Notes: generated by a model not told the origin, from the letters alone. Counted from the first letter of the stretch, positions 1 through 9,060 are shown. The stretch: DNA of 64,000 nucleotides from Tubulanus polymorphus (GCF_964204645.1 NW_027437454.1:38556-102555), one strand, 5' to 3'. A program made the numbers and translations.

Positions 1-36
1 ATACCTACGACTTCCCCCTGAATACGCTTTCAGCAA

Positions 37-95
37 AGATGTCTGATTCCGTAGATCCTCCTATGACATCATCAGTTTCAAATAGAAACGTAAAA
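37..95 (-). repeat. single copy of the 79-bp CRE-like dispersed repeat
   Basis: The plus strand reads AAGATGTCTGATTCC, then CCTCCTATGACATCATCA, which is the reverse complement of the 79-bp family found in arrays at 18.6 and 25.1 kb. Only part of the unit is present and it is diverged. It lies downstream of the left-most WSC gene. Confidence 0.7.
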
Positions 96-204
96 CCCTA
101 ACTTACCTTTTGTAGAAAAAAAGCGATGAAGACTGAAGAACAAAATATACAAAGCCGATTTCCAATGTCCAATTTCTAATCATCATGATGTAATCGGGTT
201 CGAA

Positions 205-437
205 CCCACCAAATGGCGTGACGAGCACTCGGTCTTACGTTGTCAAAATTAGTTGATTTTCCTTCTATTCAGAGTAAGACCGAGTAACTACTAGCGACAC
301 CTGGTGGATCCTCACCTGCCAATGATTGAAATAAACGATTACATCCTTCAATGCAGAGTAAGACCGAATAACTACTAGCGACACCTGTTGGATCCTCGCC
401 TGCCGATGAGAGGAATCTTCGATTGCCACAGGAGGTC
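205..437. repeat. composite dispersed element with CTCF-like cores
   Basis: It starts with CCACCAAATGGCGTGACG (about 205), then TTGTCAAAAT, then two direct copies of an 84-bp segment (AGAGTAAGACCGA at 271 and 355) that each carry CTAGCGACACCTGNTGGATC in reverse orientation. The same order of parts is seen at 63566-63840, so this is one element type rather than chance similarity. The right end overlaps the last coding exon of the WSC gene at 375-1401. Confidence 0.7.
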
Positions 438-1401
438 GTAGGTTCCCCGTTTAATTCGTCTTAACTCGTGAATTTTACCTGTTTTAAGCGAGTAGACAGA
501 ATTCGTCCAGGCGCCTCCGCACATTTCATCAGTGTTTCCTCGACACGGACTCGAACATAACGACTCGTCTAACTGGTCGTGTTTTCCGTACGTGTCTCCG
601 CAATGACATTCATCGCTATTCTGCAACCCGGCGTACGCGAAACCTTTAGATAAATTAAAACATTTCAATACCGGCTCAAACGAATGAAAATCGAATTTAC
701 CGAAAATCTCTCTCCATCTGCGCAAAAGTGAAAGGTTTCTTTGAAATATCTTGGTATAAGTTTAGATAGTTTACGGATACAAACAAGGAGAAACATACGT
801 GTAGTTAATGTTACCTGATTGGAGACATTTGGAGGCACATTTGAATACAGTCTGATCATCGGAACGACTGTATTCACCATCAAGGTCCCTCTGTGAAGCA
901 TCCTTATAACAACCAATATACTCAACTGAAATAATACAATTCAAAGAATTGATCCATTTTCACAGTTGTGTGGGTTTAATTTGACTATGAACGCAGTTCC
1001 ACAGTTGTGTGGGTTTGATTTGACTCTGAATCCAGTTACACAGTTGTGTGGGTTTGCTTTGACTCTGAACTCAGTTCCACAGTTGTGTGGGATTCATTTG
1101 ACTATGAACGTAGTTCCACAGTTGTGTGGGTTTAATTCGACTCTGAATCCAGTTCCACAGTTGTGTGGGTTTAATTTGACTCTGGATCCAGTTCCACAGT
1201 TGTATAGGTTTAATTTGACCGTGGATCCAGTTCCACAGTGTAGTGAGGGTTTAATTTGATCCAGAAATTTGTTTTCTGAAATGTACACACCAGACATCTA
1301 TCGACACTATTTGATGAATACTTACGTGCAAGTTGTGACGTCGAATTCGCCGAAACTTCCAGAACGAAATAAACAATGGCACCGATTACAAAACTCCTCA
1401 T
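375..1401 (-). CDS. secreted single-WSC-domain protein, downstream paralogue (3 exons)
   Basis: Seen: exon 1 at 1326-1401 encodes a 25-residue start with a signal peptide (MRSFVIGAIVYFVLEVSA, then NST, a possible N-glycosylation site). Exon 2 is 815-925 and exon 3 is 375-643. All splice sites are GT-AG, the joined phases match (phase 1), and the exons sum to 456 bp, which is 151 residues plus stop. One WSC domain spans about residues 27-117, with eight cysteines at 31, 55, 59, 75, 77, 92, 96 and 104 and the motifs GCYKD, FAYAGLQ, ECHCGD and MCGG. Known: WSC is a small cysteine-rich, putatively carbohydrate-binding module. Inferred: an extracellular glycan-binding protein. Odd: the last 17 residues or so read through a dispersed repeat, and the TAG stop lies inside that repeat's CTAGCG core. 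An alternative is a splice donor at 478 (GTAAAATTC), with a further exon outside the recognisable sequence. Intron 1 holds a 39-bp array. Confidence 0.82.
963..1252 (+). repeat. 39-bp minisatellite array (about 7 units) inside WSC gene intron 1
   Basis: The repeated core is GTTCCACAGTTGTGTGGG followed by TTTAATTTGACTCTGAATCCA. The 39-bp length is a multiple of three, which keeps several frames open and creates false proteins such as VPQLCGFNLTLDP. The array lies in intron 1 of the minus-strand WSC gene, at the same place as the array at 3044-3356 in its paralogue. Confidence 0.93.
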
Positions 1402-1724
1402 TCCGCCGGTCAGTCGTATCGATCGCGAACGTTTTTAGCGTAAGTCTCGCGTACTTCGACGTGGACGGACCCTCTCTCTATAGCGATTCTGACTCGAATA
1501 ACGAATCGCGCAATTAGTGATAATTTGTCGCGTATTATTAAAATTTACTTATTTTTTATTCATGGAACTCGTCGATGAGGCCTGGAAACATTTCGAGCCA
1601 TTCGATTGAAGTTTGATCCATTTCATCAACATATATCATGCAATAACTGATGTTGAATATTTCATCCAAATTCGATTGTCATAGGGGCGATAGGTCGATG
1701 TCAGCCGTCCACGGGTACGGACAA
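1402..1724. other. intergenic sequence between the two WSC genes, with the first copy of a direct duplication
   Basis: This is the expected promoter side of the downstream WSC gene. I see no convincing TATA box. About 1491-1622 (ACTCGAATAACGAATC to GATGAGGCCTGGAAACATTTC and ATTGAAGTTTGATC) is repeated at about 1935-2073. On the minus strand each copy carries AATAAA a little past TCATCGACGA, so either copy could also act as a 3' end. Confidence 0.5.
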
Positions 1725-1928
1725 TACTACTGCGGCAACCAAGGATCCGCTAGGGGCGCTAGTGTGAATCCGGTATTGAAGAATTAATTCCGTAGATATG
1801 TTTCTTGTAATTTTTATGTTGTCAAAAAAACTATTTTTGTTACTTTGAATATATTTAATTATAATGTTGTATTCCCTCCAATACCTCCCGCGAGGGGTTT
1901 GAGAGTAAATCAAATCGAATTGAATTGA
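1725..1928 (+). mobile_element. short retroposon with CTCF-like core and LINE-type 3' hairpin
   Basis: It begins TACTGCGGCAACCAAGGATC and CCGCTAGGGGCGCTAGTGTG, and ends with CCCTCCAATACCTCCCGCGA, GGGGTTTGAGAG and a short repetitive tail (AATCGAATTGAATTGAA). The same head, spacing and hairpin-plus-tail order occurs at 4083-4260. A 3' hairpin followed by a simple-repeat tail is typical of non-LTR retroelements and of SINEs that borrow their ends. No coding part is present. Confidence 0.6.
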
Positions 1929-1934
1929 ACGTTT

Positions 1935-2073
1935 TATACTCGAATAGCGAATCTCGCGATTAGTTGTTAATTTTTCTTGTCCGTCGCGAATAAATACATT
2001 TTTCTCATATTTTATTCAAAAATGTCGTCGATGAGGCCTGGCAACATTTCAATCCTTTTAATTGAAGTTTGAT
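1935..2073 (+). repeat. second copy of a ~135-bp direct duplication
   Basis: It matches 1491-1622 at an offset of about 445 bp, sharing ACTCGAATAGCGAATC, GTCGTCGATGAGGCCTGG and ATTGAAGTTTGATTG. The minus strand carries AATAAA close to the GTCGTCGATGAGG segment. It lies between the two WSC paralogues and probably arose with, or after, the tandem gene duplication. Confidence 0.6.
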
Positions 2074-2097
2074 TGATCGCAACAAATAGACTAACCA

Positions 2098-2200
2098 ATG
2101 AATCCGCTAGGTGGCGCTTGTGTCGGTATTCCGCCGTTACTGGAAAATACGTATGGTTGCCTCCATAAATCCCCCTATGACGTCATAGAGTTTGTATAGA
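2098..2200. repeat. CTCF-like core followed by a CRE-like repeat copy
   Basis: CCGCTAGGTGGCGCT at 2104-2118 differs by one base from the CTCF consensus CCASYAGRKGGCRSY. It is followed by GCCTCCATAAATCCCCCTATGA (2158-2179) with a complete palindromic CRE, TGACGTCA, at 2178-2185. Both are single dispersed copies. Confidence 0.6.
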
Positions 2201-2347
2201 AAAATTAACGCCTTACCTTTTGTAACTTGTTTGTGTCCGATTTCACGTAATAGTAAAATCAGAAATCAAGTGTTAAGACTTAGTAACTATCCGTGTGATT
2301 TCATTTAATCGGGTTCGAATCCCAGCAAGTGACTTCCTGAAAGAAAG

Positions 2348-2353
2348 TTTATT
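2348..2353 (-). terminator. poly(A) signal of the upstream WSC gene
   Basis: The minus strand reads AATAAA about ten bases after the TGA stop of the WSC gene at 2364-3465. The nearness to the stop supports a 3' end here rather than a further coding exon. A GT-rich downstream element is not obvious. Confidence 0.5.
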
Positions 2354-2363
2354 CAATTTCTTT

Positions 2364-3465
2364 TCACTCATGAATTTTACCTGTCTTCAACGAGTAGATA
2401 GAATTCGCCCAGCCTCCTCCGCACTTTTCATCAGCGTTTCCACGACAGTAACGGGAACAAGACGACTCGTTTAACGGCCCGTATTTTCCGTACGAGTCTC
2501 CGCAATAGCACTCGTGGCCGTACTGTAAACCAGCGTAGGCGAAATCTACATCGAATAACATTATATATTTCTATAACAGCCCGAACTAATCAAAATTGAA
2601 CCTAGAAATAAGTATTGGCCGCGTAAAAATGTGAATTTATGTTTTTTTTACACAACTTGTTTTAATTGGACATCAATTAAAAACTTTTTGAAATATTTAA
2701 TACAATTCTTACCCAATTTGAGACATTCGGAGCCGCAAGCAAATGCGGTTAGGACATCGAATCTAGTGTAATAGCCACCGAGGTCTCTATCCGGAGCATC
2801 CTTATAGCAACCGATATACTCAACTAAATCAAATATATGATATTCTAAACGTATTAGAAAAATTCTGACCGCCGATCATACAACTTTATCTGTACTTCGA
2901 CTGACGATTTCAAAATCAAACCCCGTTTCACTCCCAGCAGGTGTTGTGGGTTTGTAAGCGACGCCAAACGGGACAAAAATTCTAACGAAATTTACCAACC
3001 AAATAGATAACAAAAGGTCAAAGCAAAAGATCAAAAGGTATGGATCCAGTTCCACAGTTGTGTGGTTTTAATTTAACACTGAAACCAGTTCCACAGTTGT
3101 GTGGTTTTAATTTAACCCTGAAACCAGTTCCACAGTTGTGTGGTTTTAATTTAACACTGAAACCAGTTCCACAGTTGTGTGGTTATAATTTGACACTGAA
3201 ACCAGTTCCGCAGTAGTGTGGGTTTGATTTGACTCTGAATCCAGTTCCACAATTGTGTGGGTTCAATTTGACTCTGAATCCAGTTCCGTTTGGGTTTAAT
3301 TTGAATCTGAATCCAGTTCCGTTTGGGTTTAATTTGAATCTGAACCCAGTTCCACAGTTATCTGCTATTTGATGAATACTTACGCGCAAGTTTTGACGTC
3401 GAATTCGCCGAAACTTCCAGAACGAAATAAACAACAATTACAACACTGACAACAAAACTCCTCAT
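2364..3465 (-). CDS. secreted single-WSC-domain protein, upstream paralogue (3 exons)
   Basis: Seen: exon 1 at 3384-3465 encodes 27 residues with a signal peptide (MRSFVVSVVIVVYFVLEVSA, then NSTSKLA). Exon 2 is 2713-2823 (111 bp) and exon 3 is 2364-2545. Introns are GT-AG, 560 and 167 bp long, and phase 1. The exons total 375 bp, which is 124 residues plus stop. The WSC domain (residues 29-117) has all eight cysteines (33, 57, 61, 77, 79, 94, 98, 106) and the motifs GCYKDAPDRDL, FAYAGLQYG, ECYCGDSYG and KCGGGW. The protein ends KTGKIHE just after the domain, so it is essentially one WSC module for secretion. Exon lengths 2 and 3a match the paralogue exactly, which shows tandem duplication. 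Start: this ATG is the only one that gives a signal peptide. Inferred role: extracellular glycan binding, partner unknown. Confidence 0.87.
3044..3356 (+). repeat. 39-bp family array (about 8 units) in intron 1 of the upstream WSC gene
   Basis: Units have the CCAGTTCCACAGTTGTGTGG core. Early units read GGTTTTAATTTAACACTGAAA, and two later ones are shortened (CCAGTTCCGTTTGGG). Its place and orientation within the intron match the array at 963-1252, so the array was present before the gene duplication, or both copies were kept alike by conversion. Confidence 0.92.
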
Positions 3466-3879
3466 TTTGCCGAAATAAAGATAAACTTTTCTTCCGTTTT
3501 AAGATCCGTTAAACCTGCTCGATATCGCGCACGCGTTATCTAGACGGTTGTCTATCGTGTTATGTCCCCAGTAGCTAAGCTTTGTTCTCCTATTAGGTAC
3601 TTGAATTGAATTCATCGTTCACAATATCTGTTTATTTCTTATTCATAAAATTCGCGTGCCACAGACGCCTACGCGGCTTCAATACATCAAAGCATTTAGC
3701 CGATCTTAATTACGTAATCGCATTACGCGCTATCGCCTCGGTTTAAAGTAGCATCGAAGCAGACAAATCCACGGATTAAAGCGAAGTCCTACTTTTAAAA
3801 TTCTGTTTACAACACAGAATTTCGGTAGTGCCTAACAGAGCGCTATCATCAGTTGGTTGATGATGGAGCACCGATCTTT
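3466..3879. other. upstream flank of the WSC pair, no gene seen
   Basis: This is the likely 5' flank of the upstream WSC gene. The minus strand close to the ATG reads AACGGATCTTAAAACGG and CTTTATTTCGGCAAAATG, with no clear TATA box or initiator. The remainder is AT-rich unique sequence. Confidence 0.4.
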
Positions 3880-4045
3880 TCGAGAAGTGTCTATAGAATA
3901 TGTGCTGGTGAATTGATGATGTCATAGGGGGATTTACGGAGGCAGACATCTTCTCTGGAAGTGTTATAAATCAAATCACTGGTAGACAATTAGATGATGT
4001 CATAGGGGGATTAATGGAGGCAGACATCTTTTCCTTCGTTCTACG
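3880..4045 (+). repeat. CRE-like 79-bp repeats (2-3 units)
   Basis: GATGATGTCATAGGGGGATT occurs at about 3916 and 3993, each followed by GGAGGCAGACATCTT, with a more diverged partial unit before them. Spacing is about 79 bp. Confidence 0.85.
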
Positions 4046-4082
4046 CAGATACGATTTGACATTCATAACAATGAAGGAGCTC

Positions 4083-4260
4083 AGTGAATCTACTGTGGCA
4101 GTCGAGGATCCGCTAGTGGCGCTAGTATGAAGTCAGTATTCAGTATGTCACGCGTGCTACCGTGTTTTCTAAATATTTGTATATAAATGTGTAATAGTTT
4201 TCCTCCATATACCATGGAAATGGTTGGAGTGAGTGTAAAAAAAATCGTAATCGTAATCTT
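4083..4260 (+). mobile_element. short retroposon with CTCF-like core and (TCGTAA)n tail
   Basis: It starts CTACTGTGGCAGTCGAGGAT with CCGCTAGTGGCGCTAGTATG. Its 3' end has TTCCTCCATATACCATGGAA, ATGGTTGGAGTGAGTG, an A-run and TCGTAATCGTAATC. It has the same architecture as 1725-1928. A minus-strand end of the same kind lies at 23549-23625. Confidence 0.65.
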
Positions 4261-4869
4261 CCACACGTCATGTTGACAATGCTACTGTGGCAGTCGACGA
4301 TCTGCTAGAGGCGCTGTGTACTAACTGTTCGCTCCATCCAAGTATCGTCGCGTCTAGCGTCCGATTAGAACATCTCAACGACTTAGATTAGATAATTGTC
4401 TGGGAACGGGGAGAGAAACTTCGCGGGCGAGGGGTTTGAGGAGACGACCGAGTTAGAGAGGCATACATATCTCGAAATACCGACGTATGAGTGTTTCGAG
4501 GTTAGAATATGATACCCGTTGACGGTTAGGGTATCCGCGAATTCTGTATCGATTTTTTGTTAAATGTCAATCCGTCGCTCGGGTCCGCGAACGAATTATT
4601 CATGAGATATGTGTCATCGGAGCGGTTATATATCTGTCAGGGTCGGACCTACGTGCCGCAGAGGGTGTCACACTTTATTGACATGTTTTTGTATATTGGA
4701 GTTTCGTAAGAAAAACGGACCACGGCGAAATAGCGAGACTCAGATAAAAAAATCATCCCTGAAAACTATTTGATATAATTCAGCGCACGACTATTTAGAG
4801 ACTTATATTGATTGTACATGATAATAATAATAATAGTAATTTTATTTTGAATAGGATAGTCTTGGACCA
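4261..4869. other. intergenic, with one CTCF-like repeat head
   Basis: CTACTGTGGCAGTCGACGAT plus CTGCTAGAGGCGCTG lies at about 4281-4316. It is followed by unique sequence and a short ATAATAATAATA tract near 4821. No gene is recognised. Confidence 0.45.
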
Positions 4870-5009
4870 AATATTTCCAGATGACAAGGGCGCCTTCGAG
4901 TCTGGTGTAGTTGGTCCAGTTTCATGATAGACCGGCTCAAGCTCATTTTCGTCCAGTTCAACCCGAGACTTAAAACAAGACCGGGCTAAGCCTTATTTTA
5001 ATTCAGTTC
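4870..5009 (+). repeat. diverged relatives of the 46-bp family
   Basis: Phrases such as AGACCGGCTCAAGCTCATTT and AAGACCGGGCTAAGCC recur about every 55-60 bp and resemble the 46-bp family unit (GACCAGTCTAAGCTCATTTT). Similar text is found at 31845-31965. They sit beside the foldback element at 5010-5153. Confidence 0.45.
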
Positions 5010-5153
5010 CAGGGGCCAGTTGCATAGTCATGGCTTAGACTTAAGACCAATCTAAGACCAACTTCGTTCTATAGCCAATCTAATGACTTAAGACCAATCT
5101 TAAGATCTAAGACCACTTTTGGACTTACGTCACGACTTTGCAACTGGCCCCAG
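5010..5153. mobile_element. foldback (MITE-like) element, copy 1
   Basis: Terminal inverted repeats: the left end CAGGGGCCAGTTGCATAGTC pairs with the right end GACTTTGCAACTGGCCCCAG. The interior reads AAGACCAATCTAAGACCAAC and CTATAGCCAATCTAATGACT, which is the unit of the 46-bp arrays. It has no coding capacity at about 144 bp. I could not fix the target-site duplication, so the superfamily is unknown. Confidence 0.7.
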
Positions 5154-5590
5154 GGGTCCGCTCTTAACATAAAGATCAGGCTGAGATAATTTCGGGCCAG
5201 CTCAAAAGTCAGAACTCAAAATTAGACCTGGATAACCTAATTTCGTTCACATTACCAATCAGCGCTAGTCAGATAAATACCAAACTCGTTACGATGGAAT
5301 CCATTATCGCAGTCCAGTTACGCATTTTTAGGAAAACTCGAATACGTAATCGGTCATCATTACGCGCTGAATCGGGATTGTGCGGAGAAGTGACGTCGAT
5401 TCCTGATGGCGATGCGGCTCAAACCAGATACATCACTTTGGAGGAATTCAATGTTATTTCCCGGCTAAAGTGGTTTTTGGTTTCTCCTTTATCCAATTAG
5501 CCGTCTGTTCCGCACAGCTAGCGGGAAGAATCACCAGAACAGACGCGGTGTATCTTTCACTGCGACCGTCTGCAATATGAGAGAGAACAC
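5154..5590. other. unique sequence, no gene supported
   Basis: A 68-codon open frame at 5294-5500 has no recognisable motif, repeats or splice context, and is not called. Confidence 0.4.
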
Positions 5591-6110
5591 TGTTATTACT
5601 GCCATCTCACCAAATCTCTCTCGTCTCTTCCCTCCCATCCCTCTCCCCTCTCCCCTTCCCCTCTCACCCAATCTCTCTCTTCTCTCCCCTCTCTCCCCCT
5701 CTCCCATCCCTCTCCCCTTCCCCTTCCCCTCTCACCCAATCTCTCTTTCTTCTCACTCCTCTCTCCCCTCTCATGCCTCCCTCCCTCACCTCTCTCCTCT
5801 CTCCTCCTCTTCGCCTCTCTCCCAATCATTCTACTCTCGCTCCCCCTCTCCCCTTCTCCCAACCCCTCGCCGAATTTCTTCTCTCGCTCCACCCCTCTCT
5901 CTTCTCTCACTCCTCTCTCCCCTCTCTCTCCCCCTCTCCCATCCCCTCACCCAATCTCTCTTCTCGCTCCTCTCCCCCTCTCTCTCTCTCTCTCTCTCTC
6001 TCCTCTTACACCTCTCCCCCTCTAACTCCTCTCTCCTCGTCTGTCTCCCTCTCCTCTTACTCCTCTCTCTCTCTCACTCTTCCGCTCTTCTCATCTGTGA
6101 ATCACACTGT
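5591..6110. repeat. CT-rich low-complexity tract
   Basis: It consists of imperfect CTCTCC, CCCTCT and CTCACTCC runs over about 500 bp. Long Ser/Leu/Pro frames on one strand and Arg/Glu/Gly frames on the other are artefacts of composition. Confidence 0.95.
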
Positions 6111-6502
6111 AACATAGATTTGATGTTCTCTAGTAGCAGCCATCAGGGAGCACGGTGCAAACATCTGCAGCTCGTTACAATCTATAATAATGTCCCTTCT
6201 ATTTGTGCTGATGATCGTGAGTGGATAAGAGAAGAGAGAAGTGAGGGAGAAAGAGGGAGAGAGAGGGAGATGGGAAGAGAATCAGTAACGTTTATGTTCG
6301 CTATTTATGAAATTGTCTATTAACGCAGAGTTGAGTCGTTAATGCGTCCCTCATTCTCGTATCACCATAGATATTTATACTGCACGCCAGTCGTTAAGAG
6401 TTAGTTCTAGTTATTAGCCGGGAATACTCCCTCTCCCTCCCCCTCTCCCTCTCCCTCTCCCTCTCCCTCTCCCTCTCCCGTTGCAGCTCGAGAGAGGAGG
6501 GG
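6111..6502. other. unique sequence ending in a (CCCTCT)n tract
   Basis: No gene is seen. A pure CTCCCT hexamer tract lies at about 6428-6479, immediately before the 69-bp array. Confidence 0.5.
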
Positions 6503-6729
6503 AATCTTCAGGAATACTGTATTCCTTGAACTAGTGTAGTTCATTCAACGACTATATCCTAATAGTCACATCTTCAGGAAAACTGTATTCCTTGAGCTAG
6601 TGTAGTTTATTCAACGTTTCGACTATATCCTAATAGTCATCTTCAGGAATACTGTATTCCTTGAGCTAGTGTTGTTTATTCAACGTTTCGACTATATCCT
6701 AATAGTCATCTTCAGGAATACTGTATGGC
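6503..6729 (-). repeat. 69-bp array derived from a retroelement tail (3 units)
   Basis: The plus strand repeats ATCTTCAGGAATACTGTATT, CCTTGAGCTAGTGTAG and CGTTTCGACTATATCCTAAT. Read on the minus strand this is CCTGAAGATGACTATTAGGA, TATAGTCGAAACGTTGAA, the tail inserted in the tRNA at 47086-47191. The first unit lacks part of the CGTTTCG segment. Confidence 0.88.
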
Positions 6730-7129
6730 TGTATGGGACTTAATTCACTTATCTAGCCCGTTCGGAGACGGTTCCAGGCCCCTTGAGGATAATTACATTC
6801 AGTTTAAGATATTTTGACGAGTAAGGCCACTGAATTCGACCTTGACATTCAATCCCCGTTTAAAGATTCACGACGCCGATGTGCGCGTCTCGGTGTGTAT
6901 ACAGGATACGTATACGTCGGCATTCTCTCTATAATTCAGTAGAGTCACAACGTATAAAAACCAAACTCCCCAGAGAAACGACATGAGAAATGTTTCTACT
7001 CAGCGCGTATATCAGATCCAGACACGACTGACACGAGTTATAGACACAGGCCGTTAACATCAGTTAGTGCTCGTATCTGCGAGACGTTGAATAATCGTCG
7101 AGTCGCGATATGGGCAATATTACAACATC
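6730..7129. other. unique sequence with a weak TATA-like site
   Basis: CGTATAAAAACC at about 6951-6962 looks like a TATA box, followed by TACTCAGCG about 45 bases later. No downstream coding exon is recognisable, so this is only a hint of a plus-strand promoter. Confidence 0.2.
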
Positions 7130-7436
7130 GGTCTAAGCTCAAGGTTCTATAAACCAATCTAACAACTTGAGACCAGTCTAAGATCATTTTAGTTTCATAA
7201 CCAATCTAATAGCTTAAGACCAGTCTAAGATCATTTTGGTTCTATAACCAATCTAACAACCTAAGACCAGTCCAAATTCATTTTAGTTCTATAGCCAATC
7301 TAACAACTCAAGACCAGTCTAAGCTCATTTTAGTTCTATAACCAATCTAACAACTTGAGACCAGTGTAAGCTCATTTTGGTTCTAAAGCCAATCTAACAA
7401 CTCGAGACCAGTCTGAGCTCATTTGGACCAAAAGTT
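7130..7436 (+). repeat. 46-bp family array (about 6 units)
   Basis: The unit is AGACCAGTCTAAGCTCATTT, TGGTTCTATAACCAATCTAA, CAACTTA. It matches the interior of the foldback element at 5010-5153. Confidence 0.92.
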
Positions 7437-7860
7437 TAAACTGTTGTTAGAAATATTCCATTCAAAATGTATTTTTAATCTCTCAGGATTTGGTTACGCT
7501 GTCTGGCGGGATATCTAGTGAATAACGGACTCAATATTTCTCCGCTATTAAGTCCCTCGTTTACCGGGCTGTCGACAATCTCATTCACACACCTGTTTAT
7601 GTATAGCCGATCGATTTCGCTTGTAACAATGATATGCTTGGAAAAACCTAAAAAAATGGATTTGATGATCGAGAGTAATTGAAACCGTAAAACCCAGACT
7701 TGTTCAATCCCACCTGTTGATTGTAAGCCGGTCTAGACTTGTTTTGTCGCAGTCTCCAATAGCGCATCTGCATTGAAAATGATATTTTAAACGATTTTAG
7801 AATAATATCATTTCATGATATTGCTGGAATTAGATGTTTGCAGGTGCTTGTTTAGCTATG
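7437..7860. other. unique sequence, no gene seen
   Basis: AT-rich text lying between two arrays of the same 46-bp family. It may be the target interrupting a once longer array, but no element ends are visible. Confidence 0.35.
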
Positions 7861-8145
7861 AAAGTTTAAGGTCATTCTGAACTTATTTTGGTTCTATAAC
7901 CAATCTAACAACTTAAGACCAGTCTAAACTCATTTTGGTTCTATAGCAAAAAAAAAACAATTTACGACCAGTCTAAGCTCATTTTGGTTCTATAACCAAT
8001 CTATCAACTCAAGACCAGTCCAAAGTCATTTTGGTTCTAAAGCAAAAAAAACAATTTACGACCAGTCTATGCTCATTTTGGTTCTATAACCAATCCAACA
8101 ACTTGAGACCAGTTTACGTTTATTTTCATCTTATAGACACAATGA
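7861..8145 (+). repeat. 46-bp family array (about 5-6 units)
   Basis: Same unit as 7130-7436. Two units have the CAATCTAA part replaced by an A-run (GCAAAAAAAA at about 7948 and 8041), so a mutated unit was itself copied as a dimer. Confidence 0.9.
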
Positions 8146-9060
8146 GCTTACACCGATGTTAAAGCCGTACTGTGAAACCCTGGGTACAGGGAACCCCAGT
8201 TGTTCCCGCTTGTTCAAAATAATCTCGGCGAGCTGTCAAAAAAAAAAAAAATCTAGAATAAATTGCCTGGAAATAGATTTCATTTTCATAAATCATTTCG
8301 GTTTTTTTATAATCTCGGTCATTAATCGTTGATAAACTGTCAATTCGACCGGGTCGCTTCGCTGCCATATCACTCAATCAGTAACCTATAGTAACTGTAA
8401 GCGCGTGACGTCATTAGGGGAATATTAATCATCGCAGTAATTTCGACGGCGCATAATATAACAGATGGTTCACGAATAATGAGGCAAAATAATAATGTCA
8501 CAGGAAAAAAAACTAATTACGCGCTATCGGGCGCTTGACAATTGGCAACAGACGAGTAATGAAATCACGGATATGGACTAATTGTCGACGTGGCTGCGAT
8601 GAATGGAATCACCGGCGTAAAAGGACTTTATCTCGGACTCGGTTGCGTAAGATAAAAACAAACGACTAGATTGCGCGTTTAATTGTTCATCAAAGGAAAT
8701 TGAACCAGATCGAAACAAATCCAATTGAATCCGAGGCGAAATGGATTCGGATTTTAATCAGTTCAGGATTTAAGGGTTCTTAGTTTACGTCGCTTCGTTT
8801 CATCCGAATCGGTGGCGTTCGGCTCTTCAGCGATAAACCCTCCATCGGCTGGGATAAGTCGCTCGCAAGATTTATCAGCTATAACCTAGCAATTCAATTA
8901 GTGTTCAACCCCTCCACTCTCCTCTCCTCTCCTCTCCTCTCTCTCTCTCTCTCTCTCTCTATCGGGCGGCCACTCCATTTACAAAAGACATTTGAACCTT
9001 CAACAGTTTCCAGGTAAATTGCGCGTATTTCAATCATTTCAACAGCTCGATAATCTGCTT
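8146..9060. other. mostly unique sequence, with a CRE and a CT tract
   Basis: A palindromic TGACGTCA at 8406-8413 is followed by TTAGGGG, a decayed copy of the 79-bp family. A (TC)n tract lies at about 8918-8960. No gene is recognised. Confidence 0.45.

Noticed and set aside
2281-2336. A fourth exon of the upstream WSC gene (acceptor TTTCTTTCAG at 2337)
   Set aside because: It would need a 44-bp intron and gives only about ten residues; reading straight through to TGA at 2364 with AATAAA just beyond is simpler.
5294-5500. 68-codon plus-strand gene
   Set aside because: No recognised motif, no splice or promoter context; length is within chance for this composition.
5577-6323. 248-codon Ser/Leu/Pro-rich frame
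   Set aside because: It is a consequence of a CT-rich tract with no stop codons; no domain or conserved composition.
6951-7010. A firm promoter call at CGTATAAAAACC
   Set aside because: The initiator spacing is poor and there is no downstream gene.
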